64,000 nt of DNA from Amycolatopsis sp. FBCC-B4732 (GCF_023008405.1 NZ_CP095376.1:4984001-5048000); one strand, 5' to 3'; counted from the first letter of the stretch, positions 32,576 through 40,938 are shown. The notes: generated from the letters alone by a model not told the origin. A program made the numbers and translations.

Positions 32576-33310
32576 ACCATCGTCCACACGGGACACTGGT
32601 GTTCCCCACCGAACCGCCACCGCGTCACGGCTTCCCCGGCGGCCCGCCCCGACCCTTCGCCTGCTTGACATCCCGGTGCGGCTCGCCGTGCGGCCTCACC
32701 GGCCCACACGCAGGCTCCTCCACCGCGACCTGCCACCGAGCGGACGCTGGTGCTCCCCGCTGAACCACCACCACGTCACGGCTTCCCCGGCGACCCGCCC
32801 CGTCCCTTCGCCTGCTTGACGTCCGGATGCGGATCACCGTGCGGCTCACCGGGCCACCCGCAGGCTCCTCCACCGCGACCTGCCACCGGTGCTCCCTGCT
32901 GAACCACCACCACATCACGGCTTCCCCGGCGGCCCGCCCCGACCCTTCGCGTGCTTGACATCCGGGCACCGACCACCGTGCGGCCTCACCGGCCCACACA
33001 CAGGCTCCTCCACCGCGACCTGCCACCGAGCGGACGGGGGTGTCCCCCACCGAACCGCCACCACGTCACGGCTTCCCCGGCGACCCGCCCCACCCCTTCG
33101 CCTGCTTAACATCCCGGTGCGGATCACCGTGCGGCCTCACCGGCCCATCCGCTTGCTTCTCCACCGCGACCTGCCACCGAGCGGACGCTGGTGCTCCCTG
33201 CCGAACCGCCACCACGTCACGGCTTCCCCGGCGACCCGCCCCGACCCTTCGCCTGCTTCACATCCCGGTGCGGATCACCGTGCGACTTCGCCGGCCCATC
33301 CGCCCGCTTC
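32576..33310. repeat. 151-bp tandem repeat array made of kinase-gene 3' ends
   Basis: Five copies of one unit fill the space between the TetR gene (+) and the Ser/Thr kinase gene (-); the fifth is the kinase 3' end itself. The anchor CACGGCTTCC falls at 32626, 32777, 32916, 33067 and 33218, giving spacings of 151, 139, 151 and 151; the short unit lacks 12 bp near 32888. On the minus strand each copy reads a tail like DVKQAKGRGG followed by PGKP and a TGA stop, so frame and stop are kept. On the plus strand each downstream copy also contains CTGCCACCGAGCGGACGC, close to CTGCCACCGGACGGACGC in the TetR 3' end. No spacers or other genes are present in this stretch. Confidence 0.92.
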
Positions 33311-34392
33311 TCCGGGCCGGCCTTCGGCGGTGCAGCGACCACACCCGCGGCCGCCGGCGGGGCGGCTTGGGAGGATGCCACCACCAGCGCCGTCGCCGGG
33401 GACGAGGTGACCTGAACCGGGACCACGACCGAACCGGTGGGCGGCACGGCCTCGGGCACGACGGCCGGCGCGGGCCCGGGATCGGCCGGCCTCGCGAGCA
33501 CCGCCGTCAGCACCGCCGCCGCGGCCACCGCCGCCAGGCCGCCGGCCCACGCCCGTCGTCGGCCGGGCGGTGCCGGGGCCACGACCGGGACCGCCCGGAC
33601 GGTGCGGGGCTGCTCGCGCAGCAGCTCCGGGATCTCCGCGGCGGCCGGCCGGTCCGCGGGCTCGCGGGCGGTCATCCGGCGCAGCGTGTCCGCGAGCGGA
33701 GCCGGAGTACCGGCGGGGACGCGCGGCGCGCGGTGCAGCCGTGCCATCGCCGACTCCGCCAGGGTGCCGGGGAACTCACGCTGCGCGGTCAAGCACTCCA
33801 GCAGGATCAGGCCGAGGGCGTAGACGTCGGCCGGCGGCCCGGCCTGCTCCCCCAGGATCTGCTCCGGCGCCAGGTACGCGGCGGTGCCGGTGACCAGCCC
33901 GGTGCCGGTGATGCGCGTGGAGTCCAGCGCGTGCGCGATGCCGAAATCGGTGAGGACCGGACCACCGGGACCGAGCAGGACGTTGGCGGGCTTCAGATCG
34001 CGGTGCACGATCTGGCGGGCGTGGACGTGGGCCAGCGCGTCCGCCAGCCGGATCGCCAGCTCGCCCACCTCCTCGGCGGTGAACGGCCCGGCGAGCAGCC
34101 GGTCGGCGACGTTCTCCCCGTCGACGAGCTGCATCACCAGGTACGGCCGGTCCCCCTCGGTGCCGCTGTCGTACAACGCGACGATCCGCGGGTGCTGGAC
34201 GCTGGCCAGCAGCCGCTTCTCCCGCGCCCGGCGCAGCTGGTCCACGGCCACCGCGTGGCGGTCGTAGACCTTGACCGCGACCGCCCGGCCCAGTTCCCGG
34301 TCGACGGCCCGGTACACCCGGGCGGTGGCCCCTTCACCGATCAGCGACCCGATCTCGTACCGCCCGGCGATCACGTCCGGCAGCTCGTTCAT
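33217..34392 (-). CDS. Membrane-anchored Ser/Thr protein kinase (PknB type)
   Basis: A 391-aa Hanks-type kinase. The catalytic domain (about 12-260) has GEGATARVY, the ATP-binding Lys41 (VAVKVYD), HRDLKPANVLL (Asp132), TDFGIA (Asp149) and GTAAYLAPEQ. A membrane helix lies at about 282-300; the 90-residue outside part is Pro/Ala/Val-rich and ends in a basic tail, without PASTA repeats. The start at ATG 34392 is just before the kinase fold; it lies inside the 3' end of the upstream MFS gene, overlapping it by 59 nt. The last about 35 codons form one unit of the downstream repeat array. Its targets are not suggested by the neighbours. Confidence 0.93.
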   Translation of the reverse strand: MNELPDVIAGRYEIGSLIGEGATARVYRAVDRELGRAVAVKVYDRHAVAVDQLRRAREKRLLASVQHPRIVALYDSGTEGDRPYLVMQLVDGENVADRLLAGPFTAEEVGELAIRLADALAHVHARQIVHRDLKPANVLLGPGGPVLTDFGIAHALDSTRITGTGLVTGTAAYLAPEQILGEQAGPPADVYALGLILLECLTAQREFPGTLAESAMARLHRAPRVPAGTPAPLADTLRRMTAREPADRPAAAEIPELLREQPRTVRAVPVVAPAPPGRRRAWAGGLAAVAAAAVLTAVLARPADPGPAPAVVPEAVPPTGSVVVPVQVTSSPATALVVASSQAAPPAAAGVVAAPPKAGPEKRADGPAKSHGDPHRDVKQAKGRGGSPGKP

Positions 34393-36418
34393 CGACAGGC
34401 ACCCCGTCCGGCTCGGCTGCCGTACCGGTACCCGTCGTCCGGGGCCGCGCAAACACGACTTGCGGCCGGCGGGCCAGTGCCTCGCTGACCGCGGCGCGGA
34501 TCTGGTCCTGACTCGCGGTGGCTTCCGCGCTTTCGATGACGACGCACCGTGACGTCGCGGCCAGATCGCTCAGCAGGCCGCGGATCCGGTCGCTCCAGGC
34601 GTCGGCCGACCGCGGGGGACTGCCCGTGTCCTGGTCGAGCAGGACGGTGAGGTCGGGAGGGAGCCGCCCGGTGACCCAGCCGGCCAGGCCGGCCATCACG
34701 TCCGAGCCGATCCCGGCCGAACTCGCCAGCCGGTCCAGCGGCGAGTCGATCAGCCGTTCCACGACGACGACGGCTCCCGACTCGAGCGCGGGAAGGACTT
34801 CCTGCTCGATCGTGTCCGCGCGGATCGCGGCGGCGGCCAGCGCGCGAGCACGCGGACCGGTCAATGCCGCGCTGGCCATGAGCTCCTCGAAGCGGGGGTC
34901 GTCACGTCCGGGGTCCGTGGCGAGCACCACGACGTGCTCCCCCGAGCGCCGGAGCCAGCCGGCCAGCTCGGCCGCGTGACCCGCCGTGCGGGCGCGCGGG
35001 GGGCCTTCGACCGCGATGAGGAACCCGGCCGGGCGGCGGGGACGGCGCGACAGGCTGCCGCGCAGGTCGGCGAGCAGGTGGCCCGGCCGGTGCGGGTTCA
35101 TCTGGCGGTGGGCGAGCACGCCCGCCGCACACGCCAGGGCCGCCGCGCCGAGCAGGACCGGCCGGGTGCCGTCGACGCGCACCTCGTTCCCGAAGACGTG
35201 GACCGCCCGCGCGTTGGTCAGCCCGACCAGCAGCGGGACGACCGCGACCGCGACGCCGAGGACGATCTTCAGCAGGGACTGGTAGAGGGCGTTGACCCGG
35301 CCGCGGACCTCGTCGGCGACCTGGGACCCGATGATCGTCACGCCGGTCAGGAACGTGGCGCCGGCACAGGCGCCGACCAGCAGGACGCCGGCCAGCGACA
35401 CGAACAGGTGCGGTGACAACGCCACCAGGACCAGCGAAAGCCCGGCGCCCACGATCGCCACGCCGAACAACCGCTCGTGCGCCAGGCGCGCCGCCACCTT
35501 CGGCGCACCGGCGATCCCGGCGCTGAGGCCGACGAACACCGCGGCGAACAGCAACCCGAACCCGGCCTGGCCCGCCAGCACGCTCTTGGCGTAGGACTGG
35601 GCCGACCCGACGACCGCTCCCCCGGCGGCGAACGCGCCGACCGCGCCGACGAGCAGGCCGCGCACCAGCGGTGTGGTGCGGATGAAGCGGCCGGCGTCGC
35701 GCACCATCGCGGCGACGCCGGGGCGGTCCGCTCCACCCTTGCCGACGCGGTTGCGGTCCGTCGTTCCCGACAGCTCGGGTATCCGCCGGGCGATCAGGAA
35801 CGAACTCGCGAGGTAGAGCCCGGCCGCGAGGGCGATGGCCACTTTGACGGAACCGTCGGCGCCCAGCACGTCGTCGGGCAGCCGCAGTGAAGGCCCGATG
35901 CCGGCGAGGGCGTAGAGCCCGCCGCTGGCGACGACCGAGATGCCGTACGTCATCACCAAGCCGAGCTGGCCGGCCGTTTCGACCTGATCCGGCCGGGGCA
36001 GCAGGTTGGGCACGGCGGCGTCCTTGGCCGGGATCCACAGCATCGCGACGCTGCTGGTGAGGAAGGCGCCGGCGAACGGCCACCACGGCAGATCGACCAC
36101 CACGACCGAAAGCAGCAGGACGCACCGCAGCACGTCGCCGACGGCCATCACCTTCCGCCGGTCGAACCGGTCGGCGAGCAACCCGCCGACCGGGGCGAAC
36201 AGCAACCCGGGCAGGAGGTTGCTGAACACCACACCGGAAAACGCGAAGCTCTTCACCGCGTAGCTGCCGGCCGCGCTGGAGACGAGATCGGCCACGCCGA
36301 GCAAGGCGAGCCAGTCGGCGGTGCTGCACAGGAACGTCACGCCCCAGAGCCGGCGGAAGGGCCGGACCGCCAGCACCCGGCGTACTCGCTGCGGCAGGGA
36401 CAAGCCCGGTGAGGTCAT
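34334..36418 (-). CDS. MFS transporter fused to a degenerate dTMP-kinase-like domain
   Basis: A 694-aa protein. Residues 10-430 form an MFS-like domain of about twelve helices (GGLLADRFDRRKVMAVGDVLR loop A motif). Residues about 455-660 resemble thymidylate kinase, an architecture seen in actinobacterial Tmk fusions. The kinase part looks dead: where FxxxEGxDGxGKST is expected it reads LIAVEGPPRARTAG, with no P-loop Lys, and the DR motif of dTMP kinases is replaced by VVERLIDSPL. So it may be a transporter or scaffold rather than a nucleotide kinase. The ATG at 36418 follows AAGG; the longer frame to 36550 is antiphase to the next gene. The 3' end overlaps the Ser/Thr kinase by 59 nt. Confidence 0.85.
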   Translation of the reverse strand: MTSPGLSLPQRVRRVLAVRPFRRLWGVTFLCSTADWLALLGVADLVSSAAGSYAVKSFAFSGVVFSNLLPGLLFAPVGGLLADRFDRRKVMAVGDVLRCVLLLSVVVVDLPWWPFAGAFLTSSVAMLWIPAKDAAVPNLLPRPDQVETAGQLGLVMTYGISVVASGGLYALAGIGPSLRLPDDVLGADGSVKVAIALAAGLYLASSFLIARRIPELSGTTDRNRVGKGGADRPGVAAMVRDAGRFIRTTPLVRGLLVGAVGAFAAGGAVVGSAQSYAKSVLAGQAGFGLLFAAVFVGLSAGIAGAPKVAARLAHERLFGVAIVGAGLSLVLVALSPHLFVSLAGVLLVGACAGATFLTGVTIIGSQVADEVRGRVNALYQSLLKIVLGVAVAVVPLLVGLTNARAVHVFGNEVRVDGTRPVLLGAAALACAAGVLAHRQMNPHRPGHLLADLRGSLSRRPRRPAGFLIAVEGPPRARTAGHAAELAGWLRRSGEHVVVLATDPGRDDPRFEELMASAALTGPRARALAAAAIRADTIEQEVLPALESGAVVVVERLIDSPLDRLASSAGIGSDVMAGLAGWVTGRLPPDLTVLLDQDTGSPPRSADAWSDRIRGLLSDLAATSRCVVIESAEATASQDQIRAAVSEALARRPQVVFARPRTTGTGTAAEPDGVPVDERAAGRDRRAVRDRVADR

Positions 36419-36458
36419 CGGGCGCACCTTACCCTGCAGGAGATCAGCGAATCCGCCG

Positions 36459-37487
36459 TCACTCGCTCCCCGCGAACCGGTGCAGGGCGTCGAGCACGGC
36501 CGGGGCGGGGGTGTCCGGGTGATCGGCGTCGTGCAGCAGGTGGTCCACACCGGACAGTCGCACCCGGCCCGGCCCGCCGACGTGCGCGCGGCGCAGCGCG
36601 GACGTCAAGGCATCCGTTGTGGCGCAAGGGACCTGGGCGTCGTTCGTGCCGCAGGTCAGCAGCACCGCGGTCCCCGGCCGCAGAGCCGCGGCGGCGGACG
36701 GCGGGTAGACGGCGTCGTCGCTGTCCACGAACCGGCCGCTCGGTCCTTGGAAGGCCGTGAAGAGCTGCGCGACGGCGGGCGGCAGGTCGGTGGTGCCGAC
36801 CGGCCGGTGCGCGCGCACGGCGGTCACGGCGGCGTCGATCGCCGCGTCGATCACCCGCTGCCGCTCCGGGGTGAACTGGCCCTGCCGGACCGCCTCGGCG
36901 GTCTGGGCGTGCAGTTGCAGCGCGACCAGGTCCAGCAGGCGGATTGCCTGCGGTTGCAGCAGTGCCACGCCGATCGGGCGCGGGTGGACGGTGCCGCCGA
37001 GCAGCAGCGCGGTCATCGCGCCTTCGCTGTGCCCGAGGACCATCAGCGCGTGCGGGTCGGTCTCCGGCTGATCGCGCAACACCTCGTAGGCGGCCCTCGC
37101 CTGGCGGACGAACGCCGGGTAGTCCAGTGTCTCCGGGTGGTCGCGGTAGGCGCCGAGCCCGGTGCGGCCGGTGCCGTACTTGTCGAACCGCAGCGTGGCG
37201 ACGCGGTCGCCACCGAGCACGCCGGCCACCTGCGCCAGGGTGTTCGGCCGCGCGGCCGGCTGGTTGCCGTCGCGGTCGGTGGGCCCGCTGCCGGGCAGCA
37301 GCAGAGCGGCGCGCAGCCGTTGCCCGGCGCGGTGCGCGGGAACGTGCAACGTGCCGTACGTCGTCGTTCCGTCGGCGGTGAAGACGACTTCACGGTCGGC
37401 GGCGGGCACGAGGCGGGGTGCCGCCCCGGCCGGGGCGGCGGTCACGACGGCCAGCGACAGCGTGACCGCGGCGAGGTGGGAAAACAT
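36459..37487 (-). CDS. Secreted alpha/beta hydrolase
   Basis: A 342-aa protein with a signal peptide (residues 1-24, ending AAP) and an alpha/beta-hydrolase fold. Visible are the oxyanion region LLPGSGPTDRDGN, the RFDKYGTGRTG loop, the nucleophile elbow GHSEGA, an acid in LTCGTNDAQVP and the catalytic His in GVDHLLHDADHP. The substrate is unknown; an ester or small lactone is likely. The ATG at 37487 follows AGAGG. It is third in a TetR-small protein-hydrolase operon, 12 bp behind the small protein. Confidence 0.87.
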   Translation of the reverse strand: MFSHLAAVTLSLAVVTAAPAGAAPRLVPAADREVVFTADGTTTYGTLHVPAHRAGQRLRAALLLPGSGPTDRDGNQPAARPNTLAQVAGVLGGDRVATLRFDKYGTGRTGLGAYRDHPETLDYPAFVRQARAAYEVLRDQPETDPHALMVLGHSEGAMTALLLGGTVHPRPIGVALLQPQAIRLLDLVALQLHAQTAEAVRQGQFTPERQRVIDAAIDAAVTAVRAHRPVGTTDLPPAVAQLFTAFQGPSGRFVDSDDAVYPPSAAAALRPGTAVLLTCGTNDAQVPCATTDALTSALRRAHVGGPGRVRLSGVDHLLHDADHPDTPAPAVLDALHRFAGSE

Positions 37488-37499
37488 CGGCAACCTCTT

Positions 37500-37850
37500 T
37501 CAGCGCAGGGCGTTCTCGACCAGCGCGACGGTCGCACGCGGGTTGTCGACTTGGAGGACGAGGCGGGTGTAGCGCTCGTCGGCGAGTTCGATCACGACGG
37601 CCTTCGACGCGTCCTTGACGTCCCAGAAGACTTTTTCGCCGTCGAGGTGGAACGTGCCCGCGGTGATCACACCGGGCACGTGGGCACCCGGCGCCCGCAT
37701 CCCCTTGGGGTCGGCGGCGATGCCGGGGTCCGCGGTCGCGCCGCGGACGTTGGCCAGCGGGATGGTCAGGCTGCTCTTGAACGCCCAGAGCTTGTCCAGA
37801 CCTTTGATCACGACGACGAGGTCGTCGCCATCGATGGTGACCAGTGCCAT
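37500..37850 (-). CDS. Small PH-like conserved hypothetical protein
   Basis: A 116-aa cytosolic protein made mostly of beta-strands (VTIDGDDLVVVIKGLDKLWAF, TFHLDGEKVFWDVKD, AVVIELADERYTRLVLQV) with a C-terminal helix, a layout like bacterial PH domains. No catalytic residues stand out. It lies between the TetR gene (15 bp) and the secreted hydrolase (12 bp) in one operon. Such proteins are often found near hydrolases in actinomycetes, but the role is unknown. Confidence 0.8.
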   Translation of the reverse strand: MALVTIDGDDLVVVIKGLDKLWAFKSSLTIPLANVRGATADPGIAADPKGMRAPGAHVPGVITAGTFHLDGEKVFWDVKDASKAVVIELADERYTRLVLQVDNPRATVALVENALR

Positions 37851-37865
37851 TTCGGTTTTCCTTTG

Positions 37866-38366
37866 TCAGTCGAGGGGATCGAGGCGGTGGGTCAGCGCGG
37901 CGCCGACACCGTCGGGGTTGCCGCGCAGGAGAATGCCCAGCGCGGCCGCCGTGAGAGCGGCGGCCAGGGCGGTGGGAATGCCGAGCGCGTCGGCGATCGC
38001 CTGGTCGACGGCGGCCAGCGCCGCGGCGACCTCGGCGGCCACCTCCTCGTCGACCGGCGCCCGTTCGACCACCGCGAGCAGCAGCAACCCGAGGTCGGCC
38101 GACGTGACGAGTTCCAGCGCGGCCGCGGCATCCGGTGCCGCGGTGAGCGCTTCGGCCAGGGGACGGACGTCCTCGGCGAGGTGGCGGCGCAAGGCGACGA
38201 GGTAGAGGCCGCGCTTGCTGCCGAAAGTCTTGTACAGGCTGTTGCGGTGCACACCGAGGTGGGTGACGAGGTCGTCGATGGAAACCCCGTCGTAAGCACG
38301 CCCGCCGAACAACTTCACGGCGGCGCGCACCACCTCGTCCTCGTCGAACGCCCGTTGCCTGCCCAT
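37866..38366 (-). CDS. TetR-family transcriptional regulator
   Basis: A 166-aa regulator. Residues 5-52 are the helix-turn-helix (FDEDEVVRAAVKLFGGRAYD, DLVTHLGVHRNSLYKTFGSK); the C-terminal part is short and Ala-rich. The ATG at 38366 is chosen because the longer frame crosses the operator. It is first in an operon with the PH-like protein and hydrolase. A perfect 12-bp inverted repeat begins 15 bp upstream, so it is autoregulated and represses the operon. Confidence 0.9.
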   Translation of the reverse strand: MGRQRAFDEDEVVRAAVKLFGGRAYDGVSIDDLVTHLGVHRNSLYKTFGSKRGLYLVALRRHLAEDVRPLAEALTAAPDAAAALELVTSADLGLLLLAVVERAPVDEEVAAEVAAALAAVDQAIADALGIPTALAAALTAAALGILLRGNPDGVGAALTHRLDPLD

Positions 38367-38381
38367 GCCACGACGGTAGCG

Positions 38382-38421
38382 TTTTGAGGAACGATCAGTC
38401 AAGAACGAGCGTTCCTCAAAA
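38382..38421. promoter_or_regulatory. TetR operator, perfect 12-bp inverted repeat
   Basis: TTTTGAGGAACG (38382-38393) and CGTTCCTCAAAA (38410-38421) are exact reverse complements with 16 bp between. The right arm overlaps the stop codon of the flippase gene, which is transcribed toward the TetR gene, so a bound repressor could also stall that transcript. Confidence 0.8.
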
Positions 38422-39696
38422 TTCGGTGCGAGCCTCCGCGGCGGTCCGGGCCGCCTGCCCGGCAGCGTCGCGCGTGGCGAGCACCATCGTGAGCGCGACC
38501 GCCGAACCGGCTGTCGGCGCGGTGGTCGCGCCCAGCACGGCGCGGAACAGGATCCCGCCCGGCGAAAGCAGCAGAACCAGCACGCTCAGCCCGGCCACGA
38601 CCGCCCACACCGTCAGCACCCGGGCCGTCTGCTTCCGCGCGACCAGCACCGCCACGGCCGGCATCGTGGCCGCCAGTGCGACGCCCGACCACGCCAGCCC
38701 GGCCATCGTCCACGCCGGCACCGCGAACTTGTCCCGGTACAGCAAGCGGAACACCCACGGCCCCACCGCGTACGCAAGCGCACCGGCGATCAGGCCGGCC
38801 ACGAGCGTCCCGCCCGCGCCGAGGACGGCGAGGCGCCGCAGCCGACGTGGTCCGCCCGGCCGGTGCAGCAACCGGACGACCGCGGGCACGGCGAGCGTCT
38901 GAACCGGTGCCAGCACCAGCAGCAGCGGCGACCGCAGCAGGGACACCGCCAGGAACAACCCACCCAGCACGTCCTCGCTCCCGCTCGGCGCGAGCAGCTT
39001 CACCACCGCCGGGTAGCCGGTCAGCACACTCGCCGTCAACGCCGCGCCGAGGATCAGGCCGAGCATGCGCCGGCCGAGCGCGCCCCACGGTTCACGCGAA
39101 GGACTCTTCTCCACCAGGCCGAGGGCCCGGGCGGTGAAGGGCAGCCACCCGCACGAGCCGGCCGCCACCGCGATCGACAACCACGTCACCCCGCCGAGCC
39201 CGGCACCCGCGAAAGCGGCGAACAGCAGCAGCCGGGCTCCCGCTTCGGCCAGCAAGATCGCCGAGTAGCGGCCGGTCAGCCCGGCGCCGATGAACAGTCC
39301 CCGCATCGCGTACAGGGCGGGGAACGCCACGATCCCGCATCCGGCCACCAGCGCGAGTTCGCGGTGCCGGCCGAACAGCTGAGCGTTGACCACCGGCACC
39401 GCCAGCACGGCGGTGACCGCGATCGCGACGGCTTGCGTCACCGCGAAAGCCCTGACCGCACCCGAGTCCGGGCGCCGTCCCTCCGCCGCCGCCTCCGCCG
39501 TCTGCCGCGACAGCTCCTGCTCCAGCGGCGAAAGGGCACTTCCCACGCCCATCAGCAGTCCCCAGAAACCGAGGAACAGTGCGTTTTCGGCCGCGCCGAG
39601 GTATTCGGTGGCCGTGATCACGAGCAGATAGCCCATCGCCGACGTCGCGAACGCCGTCGCACCGAGGCCGCCGATGGCCGAGCGGTCTCGCCGCAT
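38416..39696 (-). CDS. Polysaccharide/lipid flippase-like membrane protein (MOP superfamily)
   Basis: A 426-aa membrane protein with about twelve hydrophobic helices, in two halves, resembling Wzx/MATE-type flippases (for example GAAENALFLGFWGLLMGVGSA and GPWVFRLLYRDKF). The ATG at 39696 is the likely start; the frame opens at 39858 but the extra 54 residues are not membrane-like. It probably flips a lipid-linked glycan or secretes a peptide; no glycosyltransferase is nearby. Its stop overlaps the TetR operator. It is divergent from the small secreted protein at 39879, with 182 bp between and no clear operator. Confidence 0.82.
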   Translation of the reverse strand: MRRDRSAIGGLGATAFATSAMGYLLVITATEYLGAAENALFLGFWGLLMGVGSALSPLEQELSRQTAEAAAEGRRPDSGAVRAFAVTQAVAIAVTAVLAVPVVNAQLFGRHRELALVAGCGIVAFPALYAMRGLFIGAGLTGRYSAILLAEAGARLLLFAAFAGAGLGGVTWLSIAVAAGSCGWLPFTARALGLVEKSPSREPWGALGRRMLGLILGAALTASVLTGYPAVVKLLAPSGSEDVLGGLFLAVSLLRSPLLLVLAPVQTLAVPAVVRLLHRPGGPRRLRRLAVLGAGGTLVAGLIAGALAYAVGPWVFRLLYRDKFAVPAWTMAGLAWSGVALAATMPAVAVLVARKQTARVLTVWAVVAGLSVLVLLLSPGGILFRAVLGATTAPTAGSAVALTMVLATRDAAGQAARTAAEARTEF

Positions 39697-39878
39697 CCCA
39701 CAAACCCTTCTCGCCGGACGAGCACACCGGGAAACCTTTGGTGTCAAACACATTACCGCACAGGTTGACGAGTTTTCCACTGCTTTGAGCAGACGTTTCC
39801 ACGCGCGCTGGTCATTAGATTTTCGTTGCCAGAAAACGAGGCGACGAGTTCGCCGCATACTTATCCGAGAGGCATACC

Positions 39879-40205
39879 GTGATGTCCGTATTCAAGTTCG
39901 CCGGAGCCGCTGCCGTAATCAGCGTCCTCGCGGGACTATTCGGCCTCGCCTGCCCCGCTGTCGCCAACGCTCAGACCAATCCCTCGGCGCGCGTCCAGAA
40001 TTGTGGCCTGTCCCAGGGCCTCGTCCACTGGGCCTACACCAACTGCGGCAACTCGCCGGCCCTGGTGCGATTCCTGCACCAGCCACTGCACGGCCCGGAA
40101 TTCACCCGGACTCAGTGCATCGGGAAGGGGCAAGTCGTCTCCGTCGGCCAGGCCGCCCTCGAGAAGGTCTCGGCGACGGAGCTCCAAGGTCCCTGCAAGC
40201 CCTGA
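39879..40205 (+). CDS. Small secreted cysteine-containing protein
   Basis: A 108-aa protein (or 107 from the ATG one codon later) with a clear signal peptide (residues 1-31, ending ANA). The mature part of about 76 residues has four cysteines (NCGLSQG, YTNCGNS, TQCIGKG, GPCKP), enough for two disulfides, and a basic C-terminus. No family is recognised. GAGAGG lies 7 nt before the GTG. It stands alone, followed by a strong terminator. Small secreted four-Cys proteins of actinomycetes include protease inhibitors and surface proteins, but neither is shown here. Confidence 0.78.
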   Translation: MMSVFKFAGAAAVISVLAGLFGLACPAVANAQTNPSARVQNCGLSQGLVHWAYTNCGNSPALVRFLHQPLHGPEFTRTQCIGKGQVVSVGQAALEKVSATELQGPCKP

Positions 40206-40223
40206 GGTCGACGGCCCGCGATG

Positions 40224-40258
40224 GGAGGAAGCTGCGGTCCCGTGCGGCAGCTTCCTCC
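40224..40258. terminator. Strong bidirectional terminator hairpin
   Basis: GGAGGAAGCTGC and GCAGCTTCCTCC form a perfect 12-bp stem with an 11-nt loop, followed by TTTC. It sits between the convergent small secreted protein gene (+) and the LuxR-type gene (-) and could serve both. Confidence 0.88.
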
Positions 40259-40263
40259 TTTCG

Positions 40264-40938
40264 TCAACCGTCTACCACGGATGGCCACACCATGCCGTTG
40301 CGGTAGGCGAAAATGACCACCTCGCTGCGGTTGGACGCGTCAAGCTTGCGCATCGCCCGGTGCAGATGGGTCTTCACAGTCGACTCGCTCACCACGAACA
40401 GGCGTGCGATATCGGCGTTGGTACGCCCCATGGCAACAAGCCGCACCACCTGCGCTTCGCGAGGCGTCAACCTTGCCGCCGCCGAAGCAGGTTCGCCGAC
40501 CGGCAACAAGCCGCGACGGTGTGCGGCAACCAATCGTCGTACCGCCCACTGCGGCAAGCGCAGCTTTCCCCTGGCGACCTGCACGACCTCCTCGATCACC
40601 TCGCAAGTTGTAGCCTCCTTCGAAAACGAGCCCGCCGCGCCCGCGCGTACCGCGTCCAACACCAAGTCCTCGTCGCCCGGCGCCGACGTTACGACGACCT
40701 TCCTGCCACCTCCTCGGCACCCACCGAGCACCCGATCAACCAGAATGATGCCGTTGCGGCGCAGCAGTGTGGCGTCCAGAAGCACAACCTGCGGGGCACA
40801 CCTGCTCAACACCACCATCAGACTGGAAGCATCGGCCGCCTCACCGACCACCTGGCACAGCCGCGAGCGCGCCAGGACGGCACGCAACCCGCTCCTCGTC
40901 AGGTCATGACTTTCAGCGACGGCAACGGTGATCAACAC
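40264..40938 (-). CDS. LuxR/NarL-type regulator with atypical receiver domain
   Basis: A 224-aa protein. The N-terminal part (1-120) has a receiver fold: phosphate-site Asp55 (VVLLDATLL) and the Lys in GSFSKEAT are present, but the first acidic pair is AES instead of DD. The C-terminal LuxR helix-turn-helix (about 155-215) reads LTPREAQVVRLVAMGRTNAD and then VSESTVKTHLHRAMRKL. The GTG at 40938 is the likely start. It follows the histidine kinase by 54 bp on the same strand, so this operon has two NarL-like outputs for one kinase. The altered pocket suggests weaker or different phosphorylation. Confidence 0.87.
   Translation of the reverse strand: MLITVAVAESHDLTRSGLRAVLARSRLCQVVGEAADASSLMVVLSRCAPQVVLLDATLLRRNGIILVDRVLGGCRGGGRKVVVTSAPGDEDLVLDAVRAGAAGSFSKEATTCEVIEEVVQVARGKLRLPQWAVRRLVAAHRRGLLPVGEPASAAARLTPREAQVVRLVAMGRTNADIARLFVVSESTVKTHLHRAMRKLDASNRSEVVIFAYRNGMVWPSVVDG

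Noticed and set aside
32625..33050. A separate 141-codon gene in the repeat array on the minus strand
   Set aside because: It is a chain of repeat units read through the lost stops in another frame; it lacks a ribosome site and repeats the same peptide.
32576..33310. CRISPR array
   Set aside because: The 151-bp units are contiguous with no unique spacers, are far longer than CRISPR repeats, and match the adjacent kinase 3' end. No cas genes are present.
34334..35050. Functional thymidylate kinase (tmk)
   Set aside because: The P-loop lysine and the DR motif are missing, so activity is not supported.
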